Below, in pieces: positions 1 to 6,923 of a stretch of DNA of 7,265 nucleotides. The position numbers were made by a program, and so were the translations under genes. The stretch is from Crocinitomicaceae bacterium (GTDB taxonomy: Bacteria; Bacteroidota; Bacteroidia; Flavobacteriales_D; Crocinitomicaceae), in NCBI GenBank assembly GCA_027084145.1, contig JALWLM010000113.1, positions 1-7,265 of the forward strand, read 5' to 3'. The notes beneath the pieces are model-generated. The model was not told where the DNA came from. It did no database searches and was given only the letters and a program-made list of their open reading frames with translations. Each line of letters begins with the position of its first letter. Within the stretch, counting starts at the first letter, position 1.

Positions 1-677
1 CTTAATTGACACATGAGTTCTTCTAAAGCCTTCCAGTCATTTTGTTTTCTGTGGAGTAAACCTAACTGTCGAGCGTTTCTGGCTGTATGGACATCTAAAG
101 GCAAGAATAATTCTTTGGGATGAATGCTTTTCCAAATACCAAAATCAACACCTTGATGGTCGTTTCTAACCATCCATCTAAGAAACATATTGATTCTTTT
201 TGCGGCACTGTTTTTTAAGGGATTGGAAATATGTTTTTCACTTCGTGGTTCATGAGATGTTTGTAAAAAAATATTTCTAAAATGAACAATTCGACCTTTT
301 ATACCTTCAATATCAGGATGTTTTGAAAATGCTTTTTCCAGTCCGCCGTTACGGTATATGTTTTGTAAACTTCGTAAGAAGAAATCCAAGTCAGACGCAT
401 TAAAAGTTCGGTGAACAAAGTGGGGGAGTTGACCATTATAATTTAAAACATATTCGTAGGGGCTTTCTCCCATTATTTGAACTAAACGATGTCCGCTTTT
501 AATAATCATTTTTCTATTTCCCCAGGCAATTGTAGCAACTAAAAAAGCAGTAATTTCAATGTCTTCTTTTTGATGAAATTGATGAGGAATTTGTATTGGA
601 TCGGAAGTGATAAAATCAGGATGATTGTATTGATTTGACTTAAAATCAAGATATTCTTTTAATTCCGCAAAAGTCAT
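1..677 (-). CDS. TIGR02757 family protein (DUF2400), 3' end cut off by window
   Basis: The reverse strand gives 225 uninterrupted codons from an ATG at 675-677 to the window edge, so the C-terminus is missing (perhaps a few tens of residues, judging from my memory of family size). I recognise the TIGR02757/DUF2400 family from the motifs AFLVATIAWGNRK (residues 44-56), RTFNASDLDFF (90-100), KRINMFLRWMVR (160-171), GVDFGIW (176-182) and LDVHTARNARQLGLL (194-208). No function is established that I know of. The LDVHTAR segment resembles the region around the catalytic aspartate of helix-hairpin-helix DNA glycosylases, which is my inference. There is no signal peptide or membrane segment, so it is probably cytoplasmic. 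The start overlaps the stop of the upstream ABC ATPase as TAATG, which fixes the start and suggests translational coupling. Identity is confident; role is not. Confidence 0.88.
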   Translation of the reverse strand, partial: MTFAELKEYLDFKSNQYNHPDFITSDPIQIPHQFHQKEDIEITAFLVATIAWGNRKMIIKSGHRLVQIMGESPYEYVLNYNGQLPHFVHRTFNASDLDFFLRSLQNIYRNGGLEKAFSKHPDIEGIKGRIVHFRNIFLQTSHEPRSEKHISNPLKNSAAKRINMFLRWMVRNDHQGVDFGIWKSIHPKELFLPLDVHTARNARQLGLLHRKQNDWKALEELMCQL

Positions 678-1333
678 TATTCCGTAATGATTAAACCGTC
701 TTTCATAGTGAAAGTTTTATCAGTCATATTCGCCAATTGCTTGTTGTGTGTAACGATGACAAAAGTTTGATTTAATTGATCTCTTAAATCAAAGAATAGT
801 TGATGGAGTTCTTCTGAGTTTTTACTGTCTAAATTTCCCGAAGGTTCATCCGCAAAAATAATTTTGGGTTCATTGATGAGTGCCCTTGCTACGGCAAAAC
901 GTTGTTGTTCTCCTCCGGAAAGTTCTGAAGGTCGGTGTGTCTTACGTTTTCCAATTCCAAGGATATCGAAGAGTTGATCGGCATATTTGATAGCTTCTTT
1001 TTTACTCTTCCCTTTAATGAGTGCAGGAAGAATAACATTTTCTACGGCTGTAAATTCAGGCAGTAATTGGTGAAATTGAAAGATGAATCCAATATTTTGA
1101 TTTCTAAATGCTGATAATTTTTTTTCTGAAAGAGAAAACGGATTGACATTATCGATACGAATTTCTCCCTTTGTAGGTTTGTCTAGTGTTCCTAAAATTT
1201 GTAAAAGAGTTGTTTTTCCGGCACCGGAGGGACCTACGATTGAAACAACCTCTCCTTGGAGAACTTCCAAATGAATTCCTTTTAAAATATGAAGACGATC
1301 GAAATTTTTATGTATGTCAATTGCTTGAAGCAT
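677..1333 (-). CDS. lolD: LolD-type ABC transporter ATP-binding protein
   Basis: This 218-residue protein is a complete ABC ATPase. It has a Walker A GPSGAGKTT (residues 34-42), Q-loop glutamine 86, signature LSGGEQQR (138-145), Walker B IIFADEP (158-164), D-loop SGNLD (165-169) and switch histidine 196. The stretch GFIFQFHQLLPEFTAVENV around the Q-loop is typical of LolD, the ATPase that with LolC/LolE releases lipoproteins from the inner membrane to the carrier LolA. The related MacB/FtsE group is the alternative. It has no membrane segments, and no permease partner is encoded nearby, so the partner must lie elsewhere. The ATG at 1331-1333 is 3 bases after the ribBA stop, and its own TAA overlaps the next start. 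It is probably transcribed with ribBA. The ATPase call is very sure, the Lol role likely. Confidence 0.92.
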   Translation of the reverse strand: MLQAIDIHKNFDRLHILKGIHLEVLQGEVVSIVGPSGAGKTTLLQILGTLDKPTKGEIRIDNVNPFSLSEKKLSAFRNQNIGFIFQFHQLLPEFTAVENVILPALIKGKSKKEAIKYADQLFDILGIGKRKTHRPSELSGGEQQRFAVARALINEPKIIFADEPSGNLDSKNSEELHQLFFDLRDQLNQTFVIVTHNKQLANMTDKTFTMKDGLIITE

Positions 1334-1336
1334 GTA

Positions 1337-2551
1337 TCATTTATTCAATTTTAGAGAATGCCCCATTTTATCTCTTTTAGTTTTAAGATAATTTTCGTTG
1401 TGCTTGTTACTTTCTATTTCTAAAGGTACGTTTTCTACAATTTCAAGTCCGTATCCAATAAGTCCTGTTCTTTTTTTAGGGTTATTTGTCATGAGTCTCA
1501 TTTTTGTAACACCAAGATCACGTATGATTTGCGCACCGATTCCATATTCTCTTTCATCACCTTTAAACCCTAGCTTGAGATTTGCTTCTAATGTGTCATA
1601 TCCTTCTTCTTGCAGTTTGTAGGCTTTTAATTTATTCTCAAGACCAATTCCTCTACCTTCTTGATTCATATAGACGATCACACCCTTTCCTTCATTTTCA
1701 ATCATATCCATGGCTTTATGAAGTTGAGGTCCGCAGTCACAACGACAAGAACCGAAAATATCTCCTGTCATACAAGAAGAATGCACCCGTACTAAAATAG
1801 GTTCATCTTTATCCCATGTTCCTTTTACAAGTACTAAATGTTCTTTTCCTGTTGTTTTTTCTTTATAAAGAAATAGTTCAAAATTACCGTATGTGGTGGG
1901 AAGATGGACGTCAATAACTCTTTCTATTAACGATTCGTTTTTAATTCGATACTCGATCAAATCTTCAATAGAGATAATTTTGAGATTAAATTTTTTAGCG
2001 ATTTCGATCAATTCAGGAAGTCGTGCCATGCTTCCGTCTTCATTGAGTATTTCAACAATTACTCCCGCAGGTTCAAATCCGGCCATTCGAGCAAGATCGA
2101 TAGCGGCTTCTGTATGTCCGGCCCGTTTTAAAACGCCTTCTTTTTTAGCTCTAAGTGGAAATATATGTCCGGGTTTTCCTAGTTCTTCAGGTCGTGTATT
2201 CACATCTATTAAAGCTTTTATTGTTTTTGCTCTGTCAGATGCACTGATACCTGTCGTACAACCATGACCGATAAGGTCAACGGAAACGGTAAAAGGTGTT
2301 TCGTAAGCTGCTGAATTGCTTTGCACCATTAAATCAAGCCCGAGTTCATCACATCGACTTTCAATAAGAGGAGCACAAACAAGTCCTCTACCATGTGTTA
2401 CCATAAAATTAATAACCTCAGGAGTGATATTTCTTGCAGCGGTAACGAAGTCTCCTTCATTCTCACGATCTTCATCATCAACGACAATAACGACTTTACC
2501 CGCTTTAATGTCTTCAATTGCTTCTTCAATGGTGTTTAGCTGAAAAGCCAT
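1337..2551 (-). CDS. ribBA: Bifunctional 3,4-dihydroxy-2-butanone-4-phosphate synthase / GTP cyclohydrolase II
   Basis: This 404-residue cytoplasmic enzyme supplies both precursors for riboflavin. The N-terminal half makes 3,4-dihydroxy-2-butanone 4-phosphate from ribulose 5-phosphate, and the C-terminal half opens GTP. The RibB domain (about 1-205) shows the acidic loop DDEDRENEGD (25-34), GRGLVCAP (54-61) and GHTEAAIDLAR (145-155) with metal-binding His146. The RibA domain (about 208-400) keeps RVHSSCMTGD with zinc ligand Cys260, then Cys271 and Cys273 in CRCDCGPQL, QEGRGIGL (297-304), Tyr311, and DEREYGIGAQ with Asp332 and Arg334 at the catalytic positions. In some RibBA fusions one half is degenerate; here both look intact. 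Length is usual for the fusion. The ATG at 2549-2551 is preceded by a candidate promoter, so this gene probably opens its own unit with the ABC ATPase and DUF2400 genes downstream. Confidence 0.97.
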   Translation of the reverse strand: MAFQLNTIEEAIEDIKAGKVVIVVDDEDRENEGDFVTAARNITPEVINFMVTHGRGLVCAPLIESRCDELGLDLMVQSNSAAYETPFTVSVDLIGHGCTTGISASDRAKTIKALIDVNTRPEELGKPGHIFPLRAKKEGVLKRAGHTEAAIDLARMAGFEPAGVIVEILNEDGSMARLPELIEIAKKFNLKIISIEDLIEYRIKNESLIERVIDVHLPTTYGNFELFLYKEKTTGKEHLVLVKGTWDKDEPILVRVHSSCMTGDIFGSCRCDCGPQLHKAMDMIENEGKGVIVYMNQEGRGIGLENKLKAYKLQEEGYDTLEANLKLGFKGDEREYGIGAQIIRDLGVTKMRLMTNNPKKRTGLIGYGLEIVENVPLEIESNKHNENYLKTKRDKMGHSLKLNK

Positions 2552-2571
2552 AATTTTAATTTTGCTTTGTA

Positions 2572-2601
2572 CAAATTTACGCTAAATAAACAGATATTTA
2601 A
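2572..2601 (-). promoter_or_regulatory. Candidate Bacteroidota-type promoter for ribBA
   Basis: On the minus strand TAAATTTG (2572-2579) matches the TAnnTTTG -7 element of Bacteroidota exactly. A TTA (2599-2601), one base from the usual TTG, sits 19 bases upstream. The ribBA ATG starts 20 bases after the -7 element, leaving a leader of roughly 15 bases. The -33 part overlaps the stop codon of the upstream glycosyltransferase. This is a match by eye only. Confidence 0.5.
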
Positions 2602-3788
2602 TGCCTCTTTCGTATTAAATTGGACAGTTTTTCACAAATAAGGGTCCATTGGTATTTTGTTTTGACAAAATGTTGAGCATTTTCTCGAATTTTTTGATAT
2701 TGATCTTTATCGTTTAAAAGTACTTGAATGCCTTCAATTATAGAAGAAGGGGTGTCTCCAATCATGATGTTATCTAAATGTGTAGCATTAATCGCATTAT
2801 TAGCAAGATTTGTTGTAACACAAGGAACTCCTAATGCCATTGCTTCCAATAATTTGTTTTGCATTCCTGTACCGATAATCATGGGAGCTAAAAATATTTT
2901 TCCTGATAAGTAAGACTCCCGTATGTCATCTACCCATCCGCTTACGGTGATATTTTTATTTTTCTTTTGAAGCTCTAAAATACTTTTGTCGGGAGAAACC
3001 CCTGAAACAAGTAGTTTAGCAGAAGGAAAATGAGGTAAAATTTCATCGTGAATATAATGTACTGCCTCTATATTCGGAGGATAACTCATGTTACCGACAA
3101 AAACAAAGTCATATTTAATTTGTCTTGGCCGTTTTTCAAAAAAACAATCATCAACTCCATTGGGGATGACTTTTATTTTTTGTTTCTCAGGATGAAAAAT
3201 AAGTTCTTTATCTTGTTCGCTAATAATGATTTTATAATCAAAATAATCAAATATTTTTTGTTCATAAATACGGAGTCTTTTTGCTTCAAATCTAACCAAG
3301 AGTTTCATGAGCCATTTTTCCGTTTTACGTCTTCGTTCCATCCCTGCACTCAATGCATCCATGTAATCTAATGTTTTCTTAATGTGATGAATGTTTTTTG
3401 TGTATTCAGTGGTACGAATGAGTTGATTATAAATATGGTCAAATGAATTGTTTTTAATGAGTTGATTGATTTTTTTTTGAGCTTTAAAACTGTAAAAATA
3501 ACCTACTTGTAGCGGCTTTCCCGAAAACAAAGAAAGAAGGATATTGAATAGTTTAGAAAACCAATTGATTTTGATAATGATTAAATTTTTACAATACTGT
3601 TTAATGATTTTTTTTTGCTCGGTTGTTATTTTTTTATCGCTTAGAGTAATTAGTGTGGAGTCTGTTTTTGTAGATAATTCTCTAATTTGATAATATGCTC
3701 GTAACTTATCTCCTTTATCCAGAGGATAAGGAAATCGGGATAATATAATTAATGTTTGATGTTTGTTATATTTTTTCGATGAAATCAA
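2598..3788 (-). CDS. GT4-type glycosyltransferase (second of two)
   Basis: This 396-residue protein is a probable sugar transferase of the GT-B, GT4-like group. The N-terminal domain opens with ILSRFPYPLDKGDKLRAYYQ (residues 15-34), and the C-terminal donor-binding domain has VIPNGVD (207-213), FVGNMSYPPNIEAV (230-243), SGWVDD (283-288) and GTGMQNKLLEAMALGVP (306-322). This layout recalls the TIGR03087 (Stp1) sugar transferases, but the acceptor and donor are unknown. No signal peptide or clear membrane helix is seen, so it is probably a cytoplasmic enzyme at the inner membrane. The start is a TTG (3786-3788): the in-frame stop at 3801-3803 leaves no ATG before the conserved motif. It overlaps the upstream glycosyltransferase by 23 bases. 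The coding strand has two runs of nine A, at 3470-3478 and 3608-3616. It probably helps build a surface glycan. Confidence 0.9.
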   Translation of the reverse strand: MISSKKYNKHQTLIILSRFPYPLDKGDKLRAYYQIRELSTKTDSTLITLSDKKITTEQKKIIKQYCKNLIIIKINWFSKLFNILLSLFSGKPLQVGYFYSFKAQKKINQLIKNNSFDHIYNQLIRTTEYTKNIHHIKKTLDYMDALSAGMERRRKTEKWLMKLLVRFEAKRLRIYEQKIFDYFDYKIIISEQDKELIFHPEKQKIKVIPNGVDDCFFEKRPRQIKYDFVFVGNMSYPPNIEAVHYIHDEILPHFPSAKLLVSGVSPDKSILELQKKNKNITVSGWVDDIRESYLSGKIFLAPMIIGTGMQNKLLEAMALGVPCVTTNLANNAINATHLDNIMIGDTPSSIIEGIQVLLNDKDQYQKIRENAQHFVKTKYQWTLICEKLSNLIRKRH

Positions 3789-4941
3789 TGAATTGTTTTT
3801 TTACAAGGTGAATATCATGATTTTCTTTGATATACTTGATAGCGTTTTTACCTATTTTTTTTCTGGCATCTTCATTTTCTACAAGAATTGTAATCGCCTC
3901 TATAAATTCATCATCTGTTTCAGCTACGACAAGACAATCATTTTCTTTATAGTTAATTCCTTGTGCTCCTATTTTAGAGGTAACTACAGGGATTCCAATC
4001 GCCATCATTTCTAATACTTTAATTCTGACTCCCGAACCGGATAGAATGGGACTAATCATTATGCCGTGTTCTATTGCATAATCAAACGGATCATCAACAA
4101 AACCATCAATAAAGACTTTTATTTTTTCGTTTGTTCTAAAATTTTCAGGGAAAAACGAACCTGCAAGATGAAGCTCCGTATCAGTTTTTAATTTAGCAAA
4201 CAGATGAATCAATCGATTAACTGCCTCAACGTTAGGTTCCCAATTCATAGCCCCGAGGTGGAATATGTTATTGTTTTTAAAATGATTTTGTTTATTCTTT
4301 GGGATGTTAATGGTAAAGGGAATGGTTGTTACAAGTTGGTTAACCCCCATGTTCAATATACGTTGTTCGTCTTCTTTTGAAATGGTCAATATTGCATCTA
4401 CTTGCTTTAAAATATTGATTTCATATTTACTTAAATCGGAAGCTAGTTTTTTTAAGTAAAGTGATTTTATATAGCTGCGTTCATGTGTTGCGAAAAAACG
4501 CCATAATTCGGATTCAATATTATGTGCTCTTAAAATAATCTTCCCATTAAAAAAAGGTTGTATATCTTTAAGGTAAACCGTTGTAAATAAACTATCGAAA
4601 ATGATAATGTCATAATCATTCGATTGAATTTCTTCTACCAATATCGTTGCCAGAGTAGGAGAGTAGAAGCGATTGACATTGAAAGAACCTTTTTTGAAAA
4701 AATTCTTAATAGCACCAGAAACATTGACTTTAGTGTTAATGTAAAAAGATTCAGGGTGAATTTTTTCTCTTAAGTCAGCAGGATATTTATTAATATCAAA
4801 AGGGTGCTTATCGGTTGAAATACAAAAATGTTTAACATGACATCCCGAAAGGATAAGCAGATCAACAAAAGTGCTCATTGCAACACAGCCTCCATCTATT
4901 CTCGGATAAATCGGTTTGTTTGAAAAATGGAGAATCTTCAT
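3766..4941 (-). CDS. GT4-type glycosyltransferase (first of two)
   Basis: This 391-residue protein is a GT-B fold glycosyltransferase of the GT4-like group. It starts with ILHFSNKPIYPRIDGG (residues 3-18), the usual N-terminal nucleotide-fold opening with a glycine pair. It has LRAHNIESELWRF in the middle (137-149), then HLGAMNWEPNVEAV (228-241), DGFVDD (279-284) and GSGVRIKVLEMMAIGIPVVTS (302-322) in the donor-binding half. Its C-terminal half lines up motif by motif with the next gene, so the two are related but far diverged. Neither donor nor acceptor can be told from sequence. Its ATG (4939-4941) overlaps the permease stop as ATGA and its end overlaps the next glycosyltransferase start by 23 bases, so the three are probably co-translated. 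It is likely a cytoplasmic or membrane-associated step in surface polysaccharide or lipid glycosylation. Confidence 0.92.
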   Translation of the reverse strand: MKILHFSNKPIYPRIDGGCVAMSTFVDLLILSGCHVKHFCISTDKHPFDINKYPADLREKIHPESFYINTKVNVSGAIKNFFKKGSFNVNRFYSPTLATILVEEIQSNDYDIIIFDSLFTTVYLKDIQPFFNGKIILRAHNIESELWRFFATHERSYIKSLYLKKLASDLSKYEINILKQVDAILTISKEDEQRILNMGVNQLVTTIPFTINIPKNKQNHFKNNNIFHLGAMNWEPNVEAVNRLIHLFAKLKTDTELHLAGSFFPENFRTNEKIKVFIDGFVDDPFDYAIEHGIMISPILSGSGVRIKVLEMMAIGIPVVTSKIGAQGINYKENDCLVVAETDDEFIEAITILVENEDARKKIGKNAIKYIKENHDIHLVKKQFIDFIEKI

Positions 4942-6407
4942 GACGATGCTTTGATTTTATTGCGTATTGCTTTGATGAGTTGAAAGTCTAAAGGATGTTG
5001 ATCGTTTGAAGCGCTATACATCAATCTAAAAGCGATAGGAGCAAGAACAAGAGCCGGAAGCCACATACCAAATATAGGTGAAACCGTACCGCTTTTTGCC
5101 AACCCTTCTCCAATAGATAATAAAACAAAATAGACTAAAAAGAGTAATGCAGCAATGACTACAGGTGCTCCAAATCCTCCTTTCTTGACAATTGCCCCTA
5201 AAGGCGCACCAACAAAAAATAAAATAATAATCGCAACTGTTAGTGCTAATTTTCTGTGAAACTCGATCAGGTATCCATCTAAATCTTTTTCAACAGAATT
5301 TAAAAATGAGAGCTGACTTTCCAGATTTTTCTTTCGTTGTCTGATTTTTACTTGCATGCGCGTTAAGACGTTTATTTTTTCTTCTACGGGAAGTGTATTA
5401 AGATTTAATGTTTTTAAGCTGTCAACTTTGGCGTTGATTTGACCGTTTTCAATTTCTGAGAGATGTTTTTTAAAAGCAATCGCTTGTATGAAAGGAAAAT
5501 CATTTTCTATACTGCTGATAAAGTTCTTCAAAATCTCATTGTTTCTTTTTTGAATGGAGTCGAGAGCATCATCAATTTGAAAAACATTCAACATTTCATG
5601 TTTATTCCGAAATAAGTCTTCGTCAGAACGGTTGAGTTCAAATCCCGTTAAATCAATTTTAAATGTTGCTTGTTTGAATTTTGATCGTCTGGCAGGATAT
5701 GTGTTGGCATTGATCACTTTATTTCCTTTAAGATCAAAAATAGGAGTGATTGGGTTCAACTCCTCCATAACAAAACCATTGTTTAATTGGAAGAAAAGAT
5801 CGGCACCATTATCTGTTTTGTAGATTTTACCACTTTCGGCTCTGACCGTTTTAATGATCTTAGGGTTACTGTGGTCATGAATTAAAACTTCTTTAAAAAT
5901 ACCATTTGTTTCTTCTTTAATTTTTATTGCAAACCCATCTAATTCAGTGCTAAATCTTCCGGGAGTAAGAATGTTTGCAATTTTGGTGTTTTGAATATCA
6001 AAAATTAATGAATGAAGTTTAAGGTTTGCAACAGGAATTACATAGTTTGCAAAAAAGAATGTTGTTATTGCTATAATAAGAACAATACTTGTTAAAGGTT
6101 TTAAAATTTGAAACAAAGAAAGCCCACTTGATTTTAGTGCCGTTAGCTCATTGTTTTCGGAAAGATTCCCCAAAGTCATAATGGAGGAAAGCAATATAGC
6201 TAGAGGTAACGCTAAAGGAATAAGACTTGCTGAAATATAAAGTAAAAGCTCTAATATTACATTGACTGATAACCCTTTACCCATTAAATCATCAATGTAC
6301 TTCCAAAAAAATTGCATAATCAGAATGAACATTGATATTGAGAAAGTAACAATGAACGGTCCGATAAAAGAACGAATACTAAAGTAAAATAGTCGATTTA
6401 CTTTCAA
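4938..6407 (-). CDS. LptF/LptG family permease (YjgP/YjgQ)
   Basis: This 489-residue inner-membrane protein belongs to the permease pair that, with the ATPase LptB, extracts lipopolysaccharide from the inner membrane and passes it to the periplasmic bridge. I see three N-terminal helices (about 15-36, 50-78, 100-124), a periplasmic beta-rich domain (about 130-262), a charged helical stretch (about 265-380) and three C-terminal helices (about 386-406, 413-434, 445-464). FWKYIDDLMGKG (34-45), NELTALKSSGLS (86-97) and GAPLGAIVKKGGFG (400-413) are family hallmarks. E. coli LptF and LptG are about 360 residues; the extra length is mainly the helical stretch. Whether this is LptF or LptG cannot be decided here. 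The start is a TTG (6405-6407): a stop in frame at 6417-6419 leaves no upstream ATG, and the first internal ATG lies inside helix 1. Confidence 0.95.
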   Translation of the reverse strand: MKVNRLFYFSIRSFIGPFIVTFSISMFILIMQFFWKYIDDLMGKGLSVNVILELLLYISASLIPLALPLAILLSSIMTLGNLSENNELTALKSSGLSLFQILKPLTSIVLIIAITTFFFANYVIPVANLKLHSLIFDIQNTKIANILTPGRFSTELDGFAIKIKEETNGIFKEVLIHDHSNPKIIKTVRAESGKIYKTDNGADLFFQLNNGFVMEELNPITPIFDLKGNKVINANTYPARRSKFKQATFKIDLTGFELNRSDEDLFRNKHEMLNVFQIDDALDSIQKRNNEILKNFISSIENDFPFIQAIAFKKHLSEIENGQINAKVDSLKTLNLNTLPVEEKINVLTRMQVKIRQRKKNLESQLSFLNSVEKDLDGYLIEFHRKLALTVAIIILFFVGAPLGAIVKKGGFGAPVVIAALLFLVYFVLLSIGEGLAKSGTVSPIFGMWLPALVLAPIAFRLMYSASNDQHPLDFQLIKAIRNKIKASS

Positions 6408-6432
6408 TGGAATATTTTAAAATTAAGTTAAA

Positions 6433-6822
6433 TTATGCGCCTAGAACAGTTTTTAATTTTTCAATTTGATTATCCCATAATCGGATATTTTCATCTATTT
6501 CATCACTTTCTGCAAAATCAGTAATCATAACGATAACTGATTTAGTCATCGGGTCAACTTCATATTTTATTTCAAAATAAGCATCGTCGTCGTCTTCTTC
6601 ATCCTCTAACCATCTCCATTTCATTTTTGATTTCGTTTTTTTGGTTAAAAGTCGAGCTTGTTCTTCATCTCCATCCCAAAAAAAAGTAAATATATCATCT
6701 TGAATATTAACATCATCGGCAAACCATTCACTTAGTCCCCCCGGAGTACTAATCATTCTGTCTAATGCTTTTGGTGAAGTTTTAAAAAGATACTCCAATT
6801 CAAATTTCTCTTTATATGACAT
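6433..6822 (-). CDS. START-like domain protein (SRPBCC-like), 129 residues
   Basis: This small soluble protein matches the START-like domain family I know from Bacteroidota, by KFELEYLFKTSP (residues 6-17), ISTPGGLSEWFADDV (24-38), FTFFWDGDEEQA (45-56) and the C-terminal LWDNQIEKLK (115-124). START/SRPBCC folds form a helix-grip cavity that often holds a hydrophobic ligand, but no ligand or partner is known to me here. An acidic run EDEEDDDD lies at 73-80. I start it at the ATG 6820-6822, because family members begin just before KFELEY; a TTG at 6841-6843 would add seven basic residues (MRKKIKI) and is less likely. It lies 25 bases upstream of the permease, probably as first gene of the same operon. 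No signal peptide or membrane segment is visible. Confidence 0.88.
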   Translation of the reverse strand: MSYKEKFELEYLFKTSPKALDRMISTPGGLSEWFADDVNIQDDIFTFFWDGDEEQARLLTKKTKSKMKWRWLEDEEDDDDAYFEIKYEVDPMTKSVIVMITDFAESDEIDENIRLWDNQIEKLKTVLGA

Positions 6823-6923
6823 GATTTTTATTTTTTTTCGCAATATACGTAATCTTTAAAAAATAAAAATTATTTGGGGCAATAAGATATTAATTAAAAC
6901 ATGACTAATACATTTTATATGAT

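Noticed and set aside
1186..1380. A 64-codon plus-strand frame spanning the ATPase/ribBA junction
   Set aside because: It is antisense to two well-supported genes, including the Walker A region, and has no recognisable domain.
1893..2267. A 124-codon plus-strand open frame
   Set aside because: It lies wholly opposite ribBA, whose domains and catalytic residues are complete, and its serine-rich translation resembles no family. Other plus-strand frames opposite the minus-strand genes (for example 1398-1622, 3048-3371 and 3763-4014) are rejected for the same reason.
2583..2600. Inverted repeat TAAATA/TATTTA as a terminator after the second glycosyltransferase
   Set aside because: The 6-base stem is entirely A/T, overlaps the stop codon and lacks a following T run on the transcript, so it is most likely chance in AT-rich sequence.
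6823..6843. TTG start giving a 136-residue START-like protein
   Set aside because: An ATG seven codons later matches where family members begin; the extra residues MRKKIKI look like untranslated A-rich leader.
6841..6848. GTATATTG on the minus strand as a promoter for the START-like gene
   Set aside because: It misses the TAnnTTTG consensus at several positions, and no good -33 element is upstream; the true promoter of this block was not located.
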